NCBI RefSeq assembly: GCF_009877425.1 | Contig: NZ_WXEY01000015.1 | Span: 1-64,000, forward strand | Direction of reading: 5' to 3' | DNA from: Heliomicrobium undosum | GTDB taxonomy: Bacteria > Bacillota > Desulfitobacteriia > Heliobacteriales > Heliobacteriaceae | Length of the DNA stretch: 64,000 nt | Part shown: positions 56,464 through 64,000 of the stretch, piece by piece | How the letters are laid out: every line of letters starts with the position of its first letter | Position numbering within the stretch: position 1 is the stretch's first letter | The notes under the pieces: generated by a model | Database searches by the model: none | Told to the model about the DNA's origin: nothing | The model's input: only the letters and a program-made list of their open reading frames with translations | Translations under genes and position numbers: made by a program

Positions 56464-57612
56464 ATGATGACAGATAAAGCGCATGAACAAACAGACGTCC
56501 TGATCCTGTCGGTCGAGGCCGGAACCGGTCATGGCCGGGCGGCGCAGGCCGTTGCCAGAGCGCTGGAGGGTCGCGGCATGACCGCCCGGATCGAGGATGC
56601 CTTCGCCTTCGGGCCCCACTGGGTCTTTGCCTCGGTCATCGGCGCCTACCTTCGGGTGCTGGAACTGGCGCCGTCCCTTTACCGCTTTCTCTATCATTCG
56701 GCAGCTAGGCCCAAGGCCGGCTTTTTGGGACAACAACTGATGACAGCCTACCTGGAGGCATTTATCGGCGAGGGAATGGCCGACTTGATCCGCCGGAGCC
56801 AGCCGAAGGCGATCCTTTGCACCCATCCGTTTCCGATGGGGGTGCTCTGCCGCTTCCAGGAAAAAGGGTGGTTGAAGCAGCCCTTGGCCGGCGTGGTCAC
56901 CGATTTCTGCATCCATCCCTTCTGGGCTTTTCCTGGCGTCCACCGCTACTACGTGGCCGGAGAGGCGCTTCTGGACGAACTGGCTTCCTACGGTTTGGAT
57001 CGGGAGCGGGGACAGGTGACCGGCATCCCTATCGATCAATCCTTTCAGCAAGCCGCCCGTTTGTCCCGCAGCGAGGCAGAGGCGCAATTGGGCCTTTCAC
57101 CGTCAGGGAGACGGCTGCTCGTCATGGGAGGCGGGCTCGGTCTCGGTCCCGTTGAAGACTGGGTCCGCGGGCTGCTCAGGGCGTCCCTGGCTGACACGCA
57201 GATCGTCGTCATCGCCGGTCGCAACGAGGACCTGGAGACGCGCCTCCGGACGATCATCGCGCCGCCGGAACGGCTCGTCGTCCTGGGTTTCACCAACCGG
57301 GTGCCGGCGCTGATGGCCTGCAGCGACCTGTTCATCACCAAACCGGGCGGCCTCTCTTCGTCGGAGGCGCTCGCCATGGGCCTGCCGCAAATCCTCTTCC
57401 CGCCCCTGCCCGGCCATGAGGAGGTCAACCAGCGCTTCCTCATCCGTCACCAGAGCGCCTGGGAGGTTAAAGAAGGGGAGCTTGTCGCCCAGGTCGAGGC
57501 GATCCTATCCGATGAGAAGGAACTGGAAGCGCGCCGGGAGGCGGCTCGCCGACTGGGCAACGTCTTCGCCGCCGATGCGGTGGCCGCCGATGTGGCGAAG
57601 CTGATCGGCTGA
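56464..57612 (+). CDS. UgtP/MGDG synthase-type diacylglycerol glycosyltransferase (GT28)
   Basis: Members move a sugar from a UDP donor to diacylglycerol to make membrane glycolipids. The N-terminal MGDG synthase domain starts VLILSVEAGTGHGRAAQAVARAL and includes CTHPFPMGVLC. The C-terminal nucleotide-binding half has LLVMGGGLGLGP, LVVLGFTNRVPALMA and the donor-binding KPGGLSSSEALAMGLP. ATG 56464 is my choice; ATG 56446 is in frame and GTG 56386 would lie inside the upstream hairpin. The sugar cannot be told from sequence. Confidence 0.82.
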   Translation: MMTDKAHEQTDVLILSVEAGTGHGRAAQAVARALEGRGMTARIEDAFAFGPHWVFASVIGAYLRVLELAPSLYRFLYHSAARPKAGFLGQQLMTAYLEAFIGEGMADLIRRSQPKAILCTHPFPMGVLCRFQEKGWLKQPLAGVVTDFCIHPFWAFPGVHRYYVAGEALLDELASYGLDRERGQVTGIPIDQSFQQAARLSRSEAEAQLGLSPSGRRLLVMGGGLGLGPVEDWVRGLLRASLADTQIVVIAGRNEDLETRLRTIIAPPERLVVLGFTNRVPALMACSDLFITKPGGLSSSEALAMGLPQILFPPLPGHEEVNQRFLIRHQSAWEVKEGELVAQVEAILSDEKELEARREAARRLGNVFAADAVAADVAKLIG

Positions 57613-57754
57613 ACCATAAATTACATTGCGATAATAGGCGGCAACAACTTGCCGCACAGCCCCTGTTGAACATGCCGCCATAGACGGATCACATACCCTG
57701 ACAGCAAGGTTTTTTCGTAAGACACGACTGTATTTCGGTATTGGGGGAACTCAA

Positions 57755-60700
57755 GTGGCCACAATGCCTGACATCCTTTTGCCTGGCGCAAATTCGCCCG
57801 GCTCATCCGGTCCAGTGGGGACGGGCGCAGGCGCAATCGGTTTACAGGGGAAAAATCCGGCGCCGGCGCTTGCGCCCTTTTCTGTCTGCCGCGTCACCGT
57901 ACAGCGGCAAAAGGCCGCCTGGACCATCGTCGCGCGGGCCTGCCAACCCTGGAACGATGACGATCTACGGGCTTTTCGCGACAAGATTCACGCAACCGTT
58001 CCCGGGCTCCGGGAACTGTCCGTACATATCGAATGCCCCTTGGATGAACCGCAGCAACTGGTCGACTCCTACTGGGATTGCCTGGTCCGCGCCGCCGTGC
58101 CCGAAAGCCGCCCCGGCGTGCGCAAAGCCTTGATAAAAGCGCAACCCCGCCTGCGCAGCGACGGCCTCGTCCTTACCGTCGACCCGGCCCAGGCCAACTG
58201 GCTGCGCAGCCGCCGCGTCGACCGCGACTTGGCCGAGACAGCCGACCGCCTCTTCGGCGTCCGCATTCCCGTCATATTGGAAGAGGCGGAACCGCAGATG
58301 AACGACGAATACCTGCTCGCCCAGGAGGAGGAGGAAAAGCGCCTCCTGGCCGAGCAGTTCAGGGCTGCGGCGGAGGCCAACGGAAACGGCGGCGGCGGAG
58401 CGAATGGCGGCAACGGCGGGACCGGCGGCGGAGGGAGCGGGGCAGGGGATAAAGGGTCCGCCCCGGCCGGCGAGATCTACGGCAAAGCCATCGGCGACAC
58501 GGCCTTCATGCCGATCCGGGACATCCAGGACGAGGAGAAGAGCGTCATCATCGAGGGCCGCGTCTTCGGATTGGAGACGCGGGACCTGAAATCGGGCCGC
58601 CGCCTCGTCACCTTCAACGTGACCGACGAGTCAGACTCGATCACCGTCAAGGTCTTCGAGGGCGAAAAAGAAAACATCACCGAGGACGGCCGCCTCAAAG
58701 ACGGCGCCTGGGTGAAGGTGCGCGGCTCCGTGCAACTCGACAAATGGCAGCAGGAACTGACCGTGCTGGCCCGCGACATCAACGGCCACAAAGCGGTCAT
58801 CCGGCCGGACAACGCCGCCGAGAAGCGCGTGGAGCTCCATGCCCACACCAAGATGAGTTCCATGGACGGCCTCGTCTCCGCCAAAGACCTGGTCGCGCGG
58901 GCCGCCCACTGGGGCCACCCGGCCATCGCCATCACCGACCACGGCGTCGTCCAGGCTTTCCCGGAAGCCTTCGAGGTGGGCCGCAAGCTCAAGATCAAGG
59001 TCATCTACGGCGTCGAGGGCTACCTCGTCGAGGAGATGCCGGCGCCAAGCGGCGAAAAACTCAAGTCCTGGCACATCATCATCCTCGTCAAAAACATGAC
59101 GGGCCTGAAAAACCTCTACAAGCTGATCACCAAGTCTCACCTGGAGTACTATGAGCGGCGTCCCCGCATTCCCCGCAAGCTCCTGGAGGAGCACCGCGAG
59201 GGCCTGATCCTGGGCAGCGCCTGCGAGGCCGGCGAACTGTTTAAGGCCATGCTGCAAGGCGCCGGTGACGACGAACTGAAGCGGATCGCCGCTTTTTACG
59301 ACTACCTGGAGATCCAGCCCATCGGAAACAACCTCTTTTTATATAAAAAAGGGGAGGTGCCTACCGAAGAGGCCCTCCGCAATTTCAACCGGCGCGTCCT
59401 GCGCATCGCCGACGAGGTCGACAAGCCCATCGTGGCCACCGGGGACGTGCACTTCTTGGAGCCCCGCGACGAGTGCTACCGGCGCATCCTCATGGCCGGC
59501 AAGGGCTTTGCCGACGCCGACGACCAGGCGCCCCTCTACCTGCGCACGACCGATGAGATGCTGGCCGAATTCCGCTACCTCGGCGAGGCCGACGCCAAGC
59601 GCTGTGTCATCGACAACCCGCGCCTCATCGCCGACATGGTCGAGGAGATCAAGCCGATCCCCGACGAGTTTTTCCCGCCCATCATCGACGGCGCCGAGGA
59701 CCAAATCCGCGAGATGACGGAAGGGACGGCGGCGGAACTCTACGGTGACCCGCTGCCCGAGGTGGTCCGCAAGCGCGTCGACAAGGAACTGCACTCGATC
59801 ATCTCCAACGGCTTCTCCGTCCTCTATCTCATCGCCCAGAAGTTGGTGAAAAAGTCCAACGACGACGGCTACCTCGTCGGTTCCCGGGGCTCTGTCGGCT
59901 CCTCCCTGGTGGCCACCTTCACCGGCATCACCGAAGTGAACCCGCTGCCGCCCCATTACCGCTGCGGCCACTGCAAGCACTCCGCGTTCATCATGGACGG
60001 CTCCATCGGCTGCGGCGCCGACCTGCCCGATAAAAACTGCCCCCAATGCGGCCAGCCGCTGATCAAAGACGGCCACGACATCCCCTTCGAGACCTTCTTG
60101 GGCTTCGAAGGCGACAAGGTGCCTGATATCGACTTGAACTTCTCCGGCGAGTACCAGCCGCGCGCCCACAAGTTCACGGAAGAACTCTTCGGCAAGGATT
60201 ACGTCTTCCGGGCCGGCACCATCGCCACCATCGCCGAGCGGACCGCCTACGGCTTCGTCAAAAACTATATGGACGAAAAAAAGATCCCCGCCCGCGGCGC
60301 CGAACTGAGCCGTCTCGTCGGCGGTTGCACCGGCGTCAAGCGGACGACAGGGCAGCACCCCGGCGGCCTGATGGTCGTGCCCCGCGACGGCGACATCCAT
60401 GACTTCACACCCCTCCAGCGCCCGGCCGACGACACCAAGTCAGAGACGATCACGACCCACTTCGATTACCACTCCATATCGAGCCGCCTCGTCAAGCTGG
60501 ACATCCTCGGCCACGACGACCCGACGGTGATCAAGATGCTCGAAGACCTGACGGGCGTCAACGCCAAGGGGATCCCGCTGGACGACGCCAAGACGATGTC
60601 CCTCTTTTGCAGCCCCGACGCCCTCGGTGTCACGCCCGAGCAGATCCGCTCCAACACCGGCACCTACGGCATCCCCGAGTTCGGCACCAAGTTCGTCCGC

Positions 60701-61543
60701 CAGATGCTGGAGGACACGAAGCCGAAGACCTTCTCCGACCTGGTCCGCATCTCCGGCTTCTCCCACGGCACCGACGTGTGGCTGAACAACGCCCAGGACC
60801 TGATCAAGAGCGGCACCTGCAAGACCGGCGAGGCCATCTCCACCCGCGACGACATCATGATCTACCTCATGTACCAGGGCCTGCCGCCGAAAAAAGCATT
60901 CTCGATCATGGAGGGCGTCCGGAAGGGCAAGGGTGTCAAGCCCGATGACGAGCAACTGATGCGGGACAACAAGGTGCCCGAGTGGTACATCGAGTCCTGT
61001 AAAAGGATCAAATACATGTTCCCGAAGGCCCACGCCGTCGCCTATGTGACGATGGCCTTCCGCATCGCCTGGTTCAAGGTCTACTACCCGGAAGCCTTCT
61101 ACGCCTCCTTCTTCACCGTCCGGGCCGACGAATTCGACGCCGACCTGATCTGCCAGGGCTCGGCCCATGTGCGCCGGACCATCGAGGAGATCGAGCGCAA
61201 GGGGAACGAAGCCACCGCCAAGGAAAAGAACCTGCAAACGATCCTCGAACTGGCCCTGGAGATGTACGAGCGGGGCATCCACATGCAGCGGGTGAACCTG
61301 GACCGCTCCCACGCCGCCAGGTTCATCATCGAACCGGAAGGCCTCCTGCCGCCCATCGGCGGCCTCCCCGGCGTCGGCGTCACCGCCGCGCAAAACATCA
61401 TGGCCGCCCGGGAGGAAGGGCCGTTTTCGTCGATTGAGGACCTGCGCGTGCGGAGTCGGGTGAGTAAGACGGTGATCGAAGCATTGCAGAAGCATGGGAC
61501 CTTGGATGGGATGTGTGAGACGGATCAGATGTCACTCTTCTGA
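57755..61543 (+). CDS. polC: DNA polymerase III alpha subunit PolC, lacking the exonuclease domain
   Basis: PolC is the main replicative polymerase of Firmicutes. Order: N-terminal domain (about 40-200), a glycine-rich linker (about 210-240), an OB fold, the PHP domain, and a polymerase core with catalytic D791 and D793 in KVPDIDLNFSGEYQ. The zinc finger (HYRCGHCKHS, CPQCG) and C-terminal domains are complete. PolC normally carries a ~190-residue DEDD exonuclease inside PHP. Here E421 and H440 are only 19 residues apart, joined by LVEEMPAPSGEKLKSW, and no FVVFDVETTG-type motif is present. All nine PHP ligand positions remain (H362, H364, D395, H396, E421, H440, C490, D564, H566). Length 1262 fits loss of that domain. 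GTG 57755 follows GGGGGAACTCAA. Confidence 0.96.
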   Translation: MATMPDILLPGANSPGSSGPVGTGAGAIGLQGKNPAPALAPFSVCRVTVQRQKAAWTIVARACQPWNDDDLRAFRDKIHATVPGLRELSVHIECPLDEPQQLVDSYWDCLVRAAVPESRPGVRKALIKAQPRLRSDGLVLTVDPAQANWLRSRRVDRDLAETADRLFGVRIPVILEEAEPQMNDEYLLAQEEEEKRLLAEQFRAAAEANGNGGGGANGGNGGTGGGGSGAGDKGSAPAGEIYGKAIGDTAFMPIRDIQDEEKSVIIEGRVFGLETRDLKSGRRLVTFNVTDESDSITVKVFEGEKENITEDGRLKDGAWVKVRGSVQLDKWQQELTVLARDINGHKAVIRPDNAAEKRVELHAHTKMSSMDGLVSAKDLVARAAHWGHPAIAITDHGVVQAFPEAFEVGRKLKIKVIYGVEGYLVEEMPAPSGEKLKSWHIIILVKNMTGLKNLYKLITKSHLEYYERRPRIPRKLLEEHREGLILGSACEAGELFKAMLQGAGDDELKRIAAFYDYLEIQPIGNNLFLYKKGEVPTEEALRNFNRRVLRIADEVDKPIVATGDVHFLEPRDECYRRILMAGKGFADADDQAPLYLRTTDEMLAEFRYLGEADAKRCVIDNPRLIADMVEEIKPIPDEFFPPIIDGAEDQIREMTEGTAAELYGDPLPEVVRKRVDKELHSIISNGFSVLYLIAQKLVKKSNDDGYLVGSRGSVGSSLVATFTGITEVNPLPPHYRCGHCKHSAFIMDGSIGCGADLPDKNCPQCGQPLIKDGHDIPFETFLGFEGDKVPDIDLNFSGEYQPRAHKFTEELFGKDYVFRAGTIATIAERTAYGFVKNYMDEKKIPARGAELSRLVGGCTGVKRTTGQHPGGLMVVPRDGDIHDFTPLQRPADDTKSETITTHFDYHSISSRLVKLDILGHDDPTVIKMLEDLTGVNAKGIPLDDAKTMSLFCSPDALGVTPEQIRSNTGTYGIPEFGTKFVRQMLEDTKPKTFSDLVRISGFSHGTDVWLNNAQDLIKSGTCKTGEAISTRDDIMIYLMYQGLPPKKAFSIMEGVRKGKGVKPDDEQLMRDNKVPEWYIESCKRIKYMFPKAHAVAYVTMAFRIAWFKVYYPEAFYASFFTVRADEFDADLICQGSAHVRRTIEEIERKGNEATAKEKNLQTILELALEMYERGIHMQRVNLDRSHAARFIIEPEGLLPPIGGLPGVGVTAAQNIMAAREEGPFSSIEDLRVRSRVSKTVIEALQKHGTLDGMCETDQMSLF

Positions 61544-61572
61544 TAAGTTTTCTTGTTCATCTTGTCGAAGTT

Positions 61573-61620
61573 TAAAAACCCCGCAAACCCAGTAAAGAAT
61601 CAGGTGTTGCGGGGTTTTTG
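61573..61620 (+). terminator. Rho-independent terminator after polC
   Basis: AAAAACCCCGCAA pairs with TTGCGGGGTTTTT across about 20 bases. A strong terminator that could also serve opposite-strand transcripts. Confidence 0.88.
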
Positions 61621-61759
61621 CTGTTTTCACGCGAACAGAAAGAACGTCTGCTTAGTTCACGGAAAACTAGCGTGTTCGGAAAGTCTCATTAGATGAGCGT
61701 GAGATAAATACCGAGAGACGATATACAAAGTAGCGGGCCAAAGATCCGATTAAGCGGCG

Positions 61760-61893
61760 TTGACGAATAACAACTACGCTTTTTAGGATAAACTAAACTA
61801 TCCCAGCAGGCGCTGAGACTTCTTTCAAACCCGCCATAGCGATTCACGCACGAAAAAGCCCCGTCAGTCCTTATCGGAGGGCGGGGCTTTTTG
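61760..61893 (+). ncRNA. possible small RNA with its own promoter and terminator
   Basis: TTGACG (61760-61765), 18 bases and TAGGAT (61784-61789) form a fair promoter. About 100 bases further on a strong terminator ends at 61893. No open frame with a ribosome-binding site lies between, so a non-coding RNA of about 98 nt is possible. It matches no RNA family I know, and the segment 61620-61760 before it holds nothing I can identify. Confidence 0.3.
61853..61893 (+). terminator. Rho-independent terminator upstream of the AT-rich cassette
   Basis: AAAAAGCCCCG pairs with CGGGGCTTTTT across a 14-20 base loop, with flanking A and T runs. It would shield the downstream cassette from readthrough. 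Confidence 0.85.
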
Positions 61894-61934
61894 CGTTTAA
61901 AAGGATCGTGGCTGGACTAAAAAGACAGGTTTAG

Positions 61935-62117
61935 GAGACAACCGAAAGCCAAGGAGTTCAATCCGCCTCTGGGGACTTCGAAAATGCCGTTTTTGAGGAC
62001 GGCAAAATAAATGCCTTGGGAGTTGGGTACTTTTGTAAAGATTTTCGTCAAATATTGGTTGAAAGGGGAATTCCAATGAGTTACTATAAATACACTAAAG
62101 TACCTAAGGAGGATTGA
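61935..62117 (+). pseudogene. protein-like open frame without a start codon, possible gene remnant
   Basis: Frame 61935-62117 is open for 60 codons between TAG 61932 and TGA 62115. It reads like protein: FENAVFEDGKINALGVGYFC, then KDFRQILVERGIPMSYYKYT. No ATG or well-placed TTG/GTG opens it, so it may be the 3' end of a decayed gene or start after a frameshift. Its stop lies in the ribosome-binding region of the next gene. The cassette promoter at 62059 overlaps it. Confidence 0.3.
62059..62087 (+). promoter_or_regulatory. promoter of the AT-rich cassette
   Basis: TTGAAA (62059-62064), 17 bases, TACTAT (62082-62087) is a good housekeeping-type promoter. It lies 33 bp before the first cassette gene, giving a short leader. 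Confidence 0.65.
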
Positions 62118-62119
62118 AG

Positions 62120-62545
62120 GTGCCTTACATATCAAGTTTCTTGTACGCCGAAGATAGCGTTCAGCTTCCTGGACAGCCGCTTAACATCGTAAACCCCCAA
62201 ATCGTATTAAGGCCTATGTTTGTGCCAGGTATGTTTTCATTTACGATCGTTTTCGGTATTTCAGAGGTGGTTGTTACCGAAGCGCATACACTAAGATGCA
62301 TCTTTTGTGGTCCAGAGGGAGAAGTTGTTCTTGATACGGGCGCTTTTGACGTTCCCGTTCAACCAGATGCAATTAAAAGGAAAGACGATCCGATTGAAAC
62401 CCAAGCACTAATGGTAAACATGAACTTTCGCAATGTACCGTTTAAGTGTGAAGGAAGATACAACACACAGGTCTTTTTGGATGGGACCAATATAGGTAAT
62501 GTACCGGTTATGGTGAGGGGAAACGAACGTGCTTTCGGCAAGTAA
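62120..62545 (+). CDS. cassette gene 1: unassigned beta-rich protein (DUF6941-like)
   Basis: I cannot name this 141-residue protein with certainty. It reads as a beta sandwich: a start with FLYAEDSVQLPGQPLNIVNP, central strands LRCIFCGPEGEVV, and an end CEGRYNTQVFLDGTNIGNVPV. That end pattern (G-x-Y...DG...G) and the early AED motif recall DUF6941-type proteins, whose role is unknown to me. AAGGAGG lies 7 bases before GTG 62120. Codons are AT-rich, unlike polC upstream. It overlaps the next gene by 17 bp. Confidence 0.6.
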   Translation: MPYISSFLYAEDSVQLPGQPLNIVNPQIVLRPMFVPGMFSFTIVFGISEVVVTEAHTLRCIFCGPEGEVVLDTGAFDVPVQPDAIKRKDDPIETQALMVNMNFRNVPFKCEGRYNTQVFLDGTNIGNVPVMVRGNERAFGK

Positions 62546-63014
62546 ATCCTTTTTAGACAGAGGTGCTCATGAATTAACCTTTGAAATAGACGGTTTTTAT
62601 GAACAAGACAATGTGTTAAAAAAAACATCTTTGAGCGTACAAAACGCAATAGGATGGTTGAGTGAGCCGGTAAAAAAGTTTTTAGCAACTGGAGTAGCCC
62701 TAATTTGTGTATATGATGCCTCTGCAATGTCAAATTCAATACAAAAAAGTGTAATTATTCATTGTGATCAAGATGAGCAAGGAAGCCGTGTTACTAGTCG
62801 GTTGAACATTTACGACCAAATTAATTGCTTCCATCAAAACACATTTGTGGAAGGAGGGGATCTTCTTTATCAAAAAGATGTGCTAATTCCTGCAGAAGCA
62901 GTTTTGACAGCTAAGAAAATAGGATATAATGTAAGTGACAACAATCACGAGTCGATGGTTTCATTTTCTTTTCCTGTCGAAACTAAAGCAGAGTTAGAGG
63001 GGGATATGATATGA
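62529..63014 (+). CDS. cassette gene 2: unassigned protein
   Basis: This 161-residue protein matches nothing I know. It has no membrane helix or recognisable catalytic motif. The start, about 30 residues, is polar and the middle holds ATGVALICVYDASAM and RVTSRLNIYDQINCFH. The end VSFSFPVETKAELEGDMI overlaps the following gene by 4 bp. GTG 62529 lies inside gene 1, so translation is probably coupled. Strong AT bias suggests the same foreign origin as its neighbours. Confidence 0.55.
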   Translation: MLSASKSFLDRGAHELTFEIDGFYEQDNVLKKTSLSVQNAIGWLSEPVKKFLATGVALICVYDASAMSNSIQKSVIIHCDQDEQGSRVTSRLNIYDQINCFHQNTFVEGGDLLYQKDVLIPAEAVLTAKKIGYNVSDNNHESMVSFSFPVETKAELEGDMI

Positions 63015-63202
63015 AATTAACTGACCCCCATAGTCAAAAGAAGCCAATTAAATTGGGCAATGTGAAAGTAAATTATCGCGGAGACTACCCGTCGAAATTT
63101 AATGATTTTTTGATTGATGATATTTTCGATTCTGTTACTACCAAACCAGAACCAATTAAAACCATAAAGCCTAGACGCATTAACGTTATCGACAGAGCAT
63201 AA
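63011..63202 (+). CDS. cassette gene 3: small unassigned basic protein
   Basis: The 63-residue protein has no known motif. It is Lys/Arg-rich at both ends (SQKKPIKLGNVKVNY at the start, IKTIKPRRINVIDRA at the end) with an acidic FNDFLIDDIFDS middle. ATG 63011 overlaps the gene 2 stop (ATGA), with GGGGGAT just upstream. Its size and coupling suggest a small accessory subunit, but that is inference. Confidence 0.5.
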   Translation: MKLTDPHSQKKPIKLGNVKVNYRGDYPSKFNDFLIDDIFDSVTTKPEPIKTIKPRRINVIDRA

Positions 63203-63225
63203 TTACAAGGCGGGGTGGGATTTGA

Positions 63226-63816
63226 GTGAACTGGTACAATGAAATACCTTCTTCAACCCCTCTGGCGCAAGGGGATATCTTATTTTCTTGTTCGATTTAC
63301 AAACCAAAATTTGTTAGCATAAATAAGGAGAACATCGAGGAGTCGGAAGTAGAACTAGATCTATATAGACAGAACGTTGTTATCCTTAGTCAAGCTTGTG
63401 ATTTGGAACAGGGAAAACTTAACGAAATATTGGTAGCATCGGTTTACGATATACAAACTCTACCTATTCGTATTAAAAAAGACGCGACAAAGGAAGAAAT
63501 AATAAACCAGAGATGGAGTACTGTAAAAGAAATACTTTCGGATAAAAGACCTAATTTTTATATAATGGGTAAACACGATAGTGAAAACCAAAAACTACAT
63601 ACAACATATTTAATTGTTGATTTTTCTACATTGTTTACAATACCGTTGACTGTTTTGGATGTAATACGGGAAATTCATGGCCCGAGATTACAACTTAATG
63701 TGCCTCATAGAGAATTACTTAACCAGAAATATGCCGGTTTTATATCAAGAATTGGTATTCCAAAAAATGATTCCCTTAATGAGGATGAGATAAAAGCGTT
63801 AATCAAGGGAATTTGA
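63226..63816 (+). CDS. cassette gene 4: unassigned protein with SQACDLE motif
   Basis: This 196-residue protein carries PLAQGDILFSCSIYKP near the start and NVVILSQACDLEQGKLNEIL at about residues 50-69. The pattern GDI ... [IV]LSQ[AS]CD is one I recall from other unassigned bacterial proteins in accessory DNA, without a known activity. A conserved Cys-Asp pair could be catalytic or metal-binding; that is a guess. GTG 63226 follows GGCGGGGTGGGATTTGA. A terminator follows at 63831. Confidence 0.6.
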   Translation: MNWYNEIPSSTPLAQGDILFSCSIYKPKFVSINKENIEESEVELDLYRQNVVILSQACDLEQGKLNEILVASVYDIQTLPIRIKKDATKEEIINQRWSTVKEILSDKRPNFYIMGKHDSENQKLHTTYLIVDFSTLFTIPLTVLDVIREIHGPRLQLNVPHRELLNQKYAGFISRIGIPKNDSLNEDEIKALIKGI

Positions 63817-63830
63817 TTACAGGAACTTAC

Positions 63831-63865
63831 AAACCCCGCCCTCATCCCAAGGCGCGGGGTTTTAC
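63831..63865 (+). terminator. Rho-independent terminator after the cassette
   Basis: AAACCCCGC pairs with GCGGGGTTTT around CCTCATCCCAAGG. It closes the cassette, 15 bp after gene 4. Confidence 0.85.
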
Positions 63866-63874
63866 ATGCCCTGT

Positions 63875-63974
63875 AATTAGAGCGAATGTTCTAATTAACC
63901 CCATTATACGGTTGATCGAGATTATTGATGTGGTGGAATGCTAGAATCCCCGCCTTCCTGAAAGAAAGCGGGGA
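63875..63974. other. inverted repeat and IS200/IS605-like end hairpin at the window edge
   Basis: AATTAGA (63875-63881) is repeated inverted as TCTAATT (63890-63896). Further on, AGAATCCCCGC...GCGGGGA (63944-63974) forms a hairpin with an imperfect stem and no T run after it. The AGAATCCCCGC form recalls the terminal hairpin of IS200/IS605-type elements and the 3' end of their guide RNAs. The rest of 63975-64000 shows nothing I can identify. Confidence 0.35.
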
Positions 63975-64000
63975 CTGGCTGTTTAAACGCAGTTTTTTGC

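Noticed and set aside
57638-57655. Hairpin GCGGCAA-CAAC-TTGCCGC before polC as a terminator
   Set aside because: The stem is perfect but no T run follows, so termination is not supported.
61917-62135. Minus-strand frame of 72 codons before the cassette
   Set aside because: The + strand reading of the same DNA is more protein-like, and no ribosome-binding site is seen.

Overview
The window reads as one chromosomal block from a Gram-positive bacterium of the class Clostridia with fairly GC-rich DNA. The evidence is the Bacillus/Clostridium-type order dprA-topA-trmFO-xerC-hslVU-codY followed by the long fla/che operon, rpsB-tsf-pyrH-frr-uppS-cdsA-dxr-rseP-ispG-proS and then polC. CodY, FliY and PolC are themselves Firmicute markers. 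The sequence style fits Heliobacteriaceae (Heliomicrobium modesticaldum is my best guess), but no photosynthesis gene lies here to prove it. Almost everything is on the + strand.

Layout. 1-936: the 3' end of a ComM/YifB ATPase and a small unknown gene. 1268-9955: DNA uptake/processing (dprA), topoisomerase I, the tRNA methyltransferase TrmFO, the recombinase XerC, the HslUV protease and the nutrient regulator CodY. 10232-42389: a 32-kb flagellar-chemotaxis super-operon covering rod, MS ring, switch, type III export apparatus, hook, FlhF/FlhG, chemotaxis proteins, sigma-D, FapA and several unassigned genes. Translational coupling by 4-11 bp overlaps is common. 42553-51802: ribosomal protein S2, EF-Ts, UMP kinase, ribosome recycling factor, and lipid/isoprenoid envelope genes (uppS, cdsA, dxr, ispG) with the site-2 protease RseP. 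52112-61543: prolyl-tRNA synthetase, two glycosyltransferases, a PIN-PhoH protein and the replicative polymerase PolC. 61544-64000: an AT-rich accessory island with its own promoter, four unassigned compactly arranged genes and flanking terminators, ending in a hairpin that resembles an IS200/IS605-type end.

The most notable observations are these. (1) fliI, the flagellar export ATPase, is interrupted by one in-frame TAG at 15374-15376 while all other visible flagellar genes are open. (2) PolC lacks the proofreading exonuclease domain normally inserted in its PHP domain, yet keeps all nine PHP metal-ligand positions. (3) The four-gene AT-rich cassette at 62120-63816 is the best candidate for an undescribed system. 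(4) A CodY-box-like palindrome sits just downstream of the codY -10 element. (5) A sigma-D-like promoter lies upstream of dprA. (6) Unusual low-complexity segments occur: PPGY repeats in FliY, a heptad repeat in an unassigned coiled-coil protein, and a glycine linker in PolC. All functional calls come from reading the sequence and recalling protein families; no searches were run.
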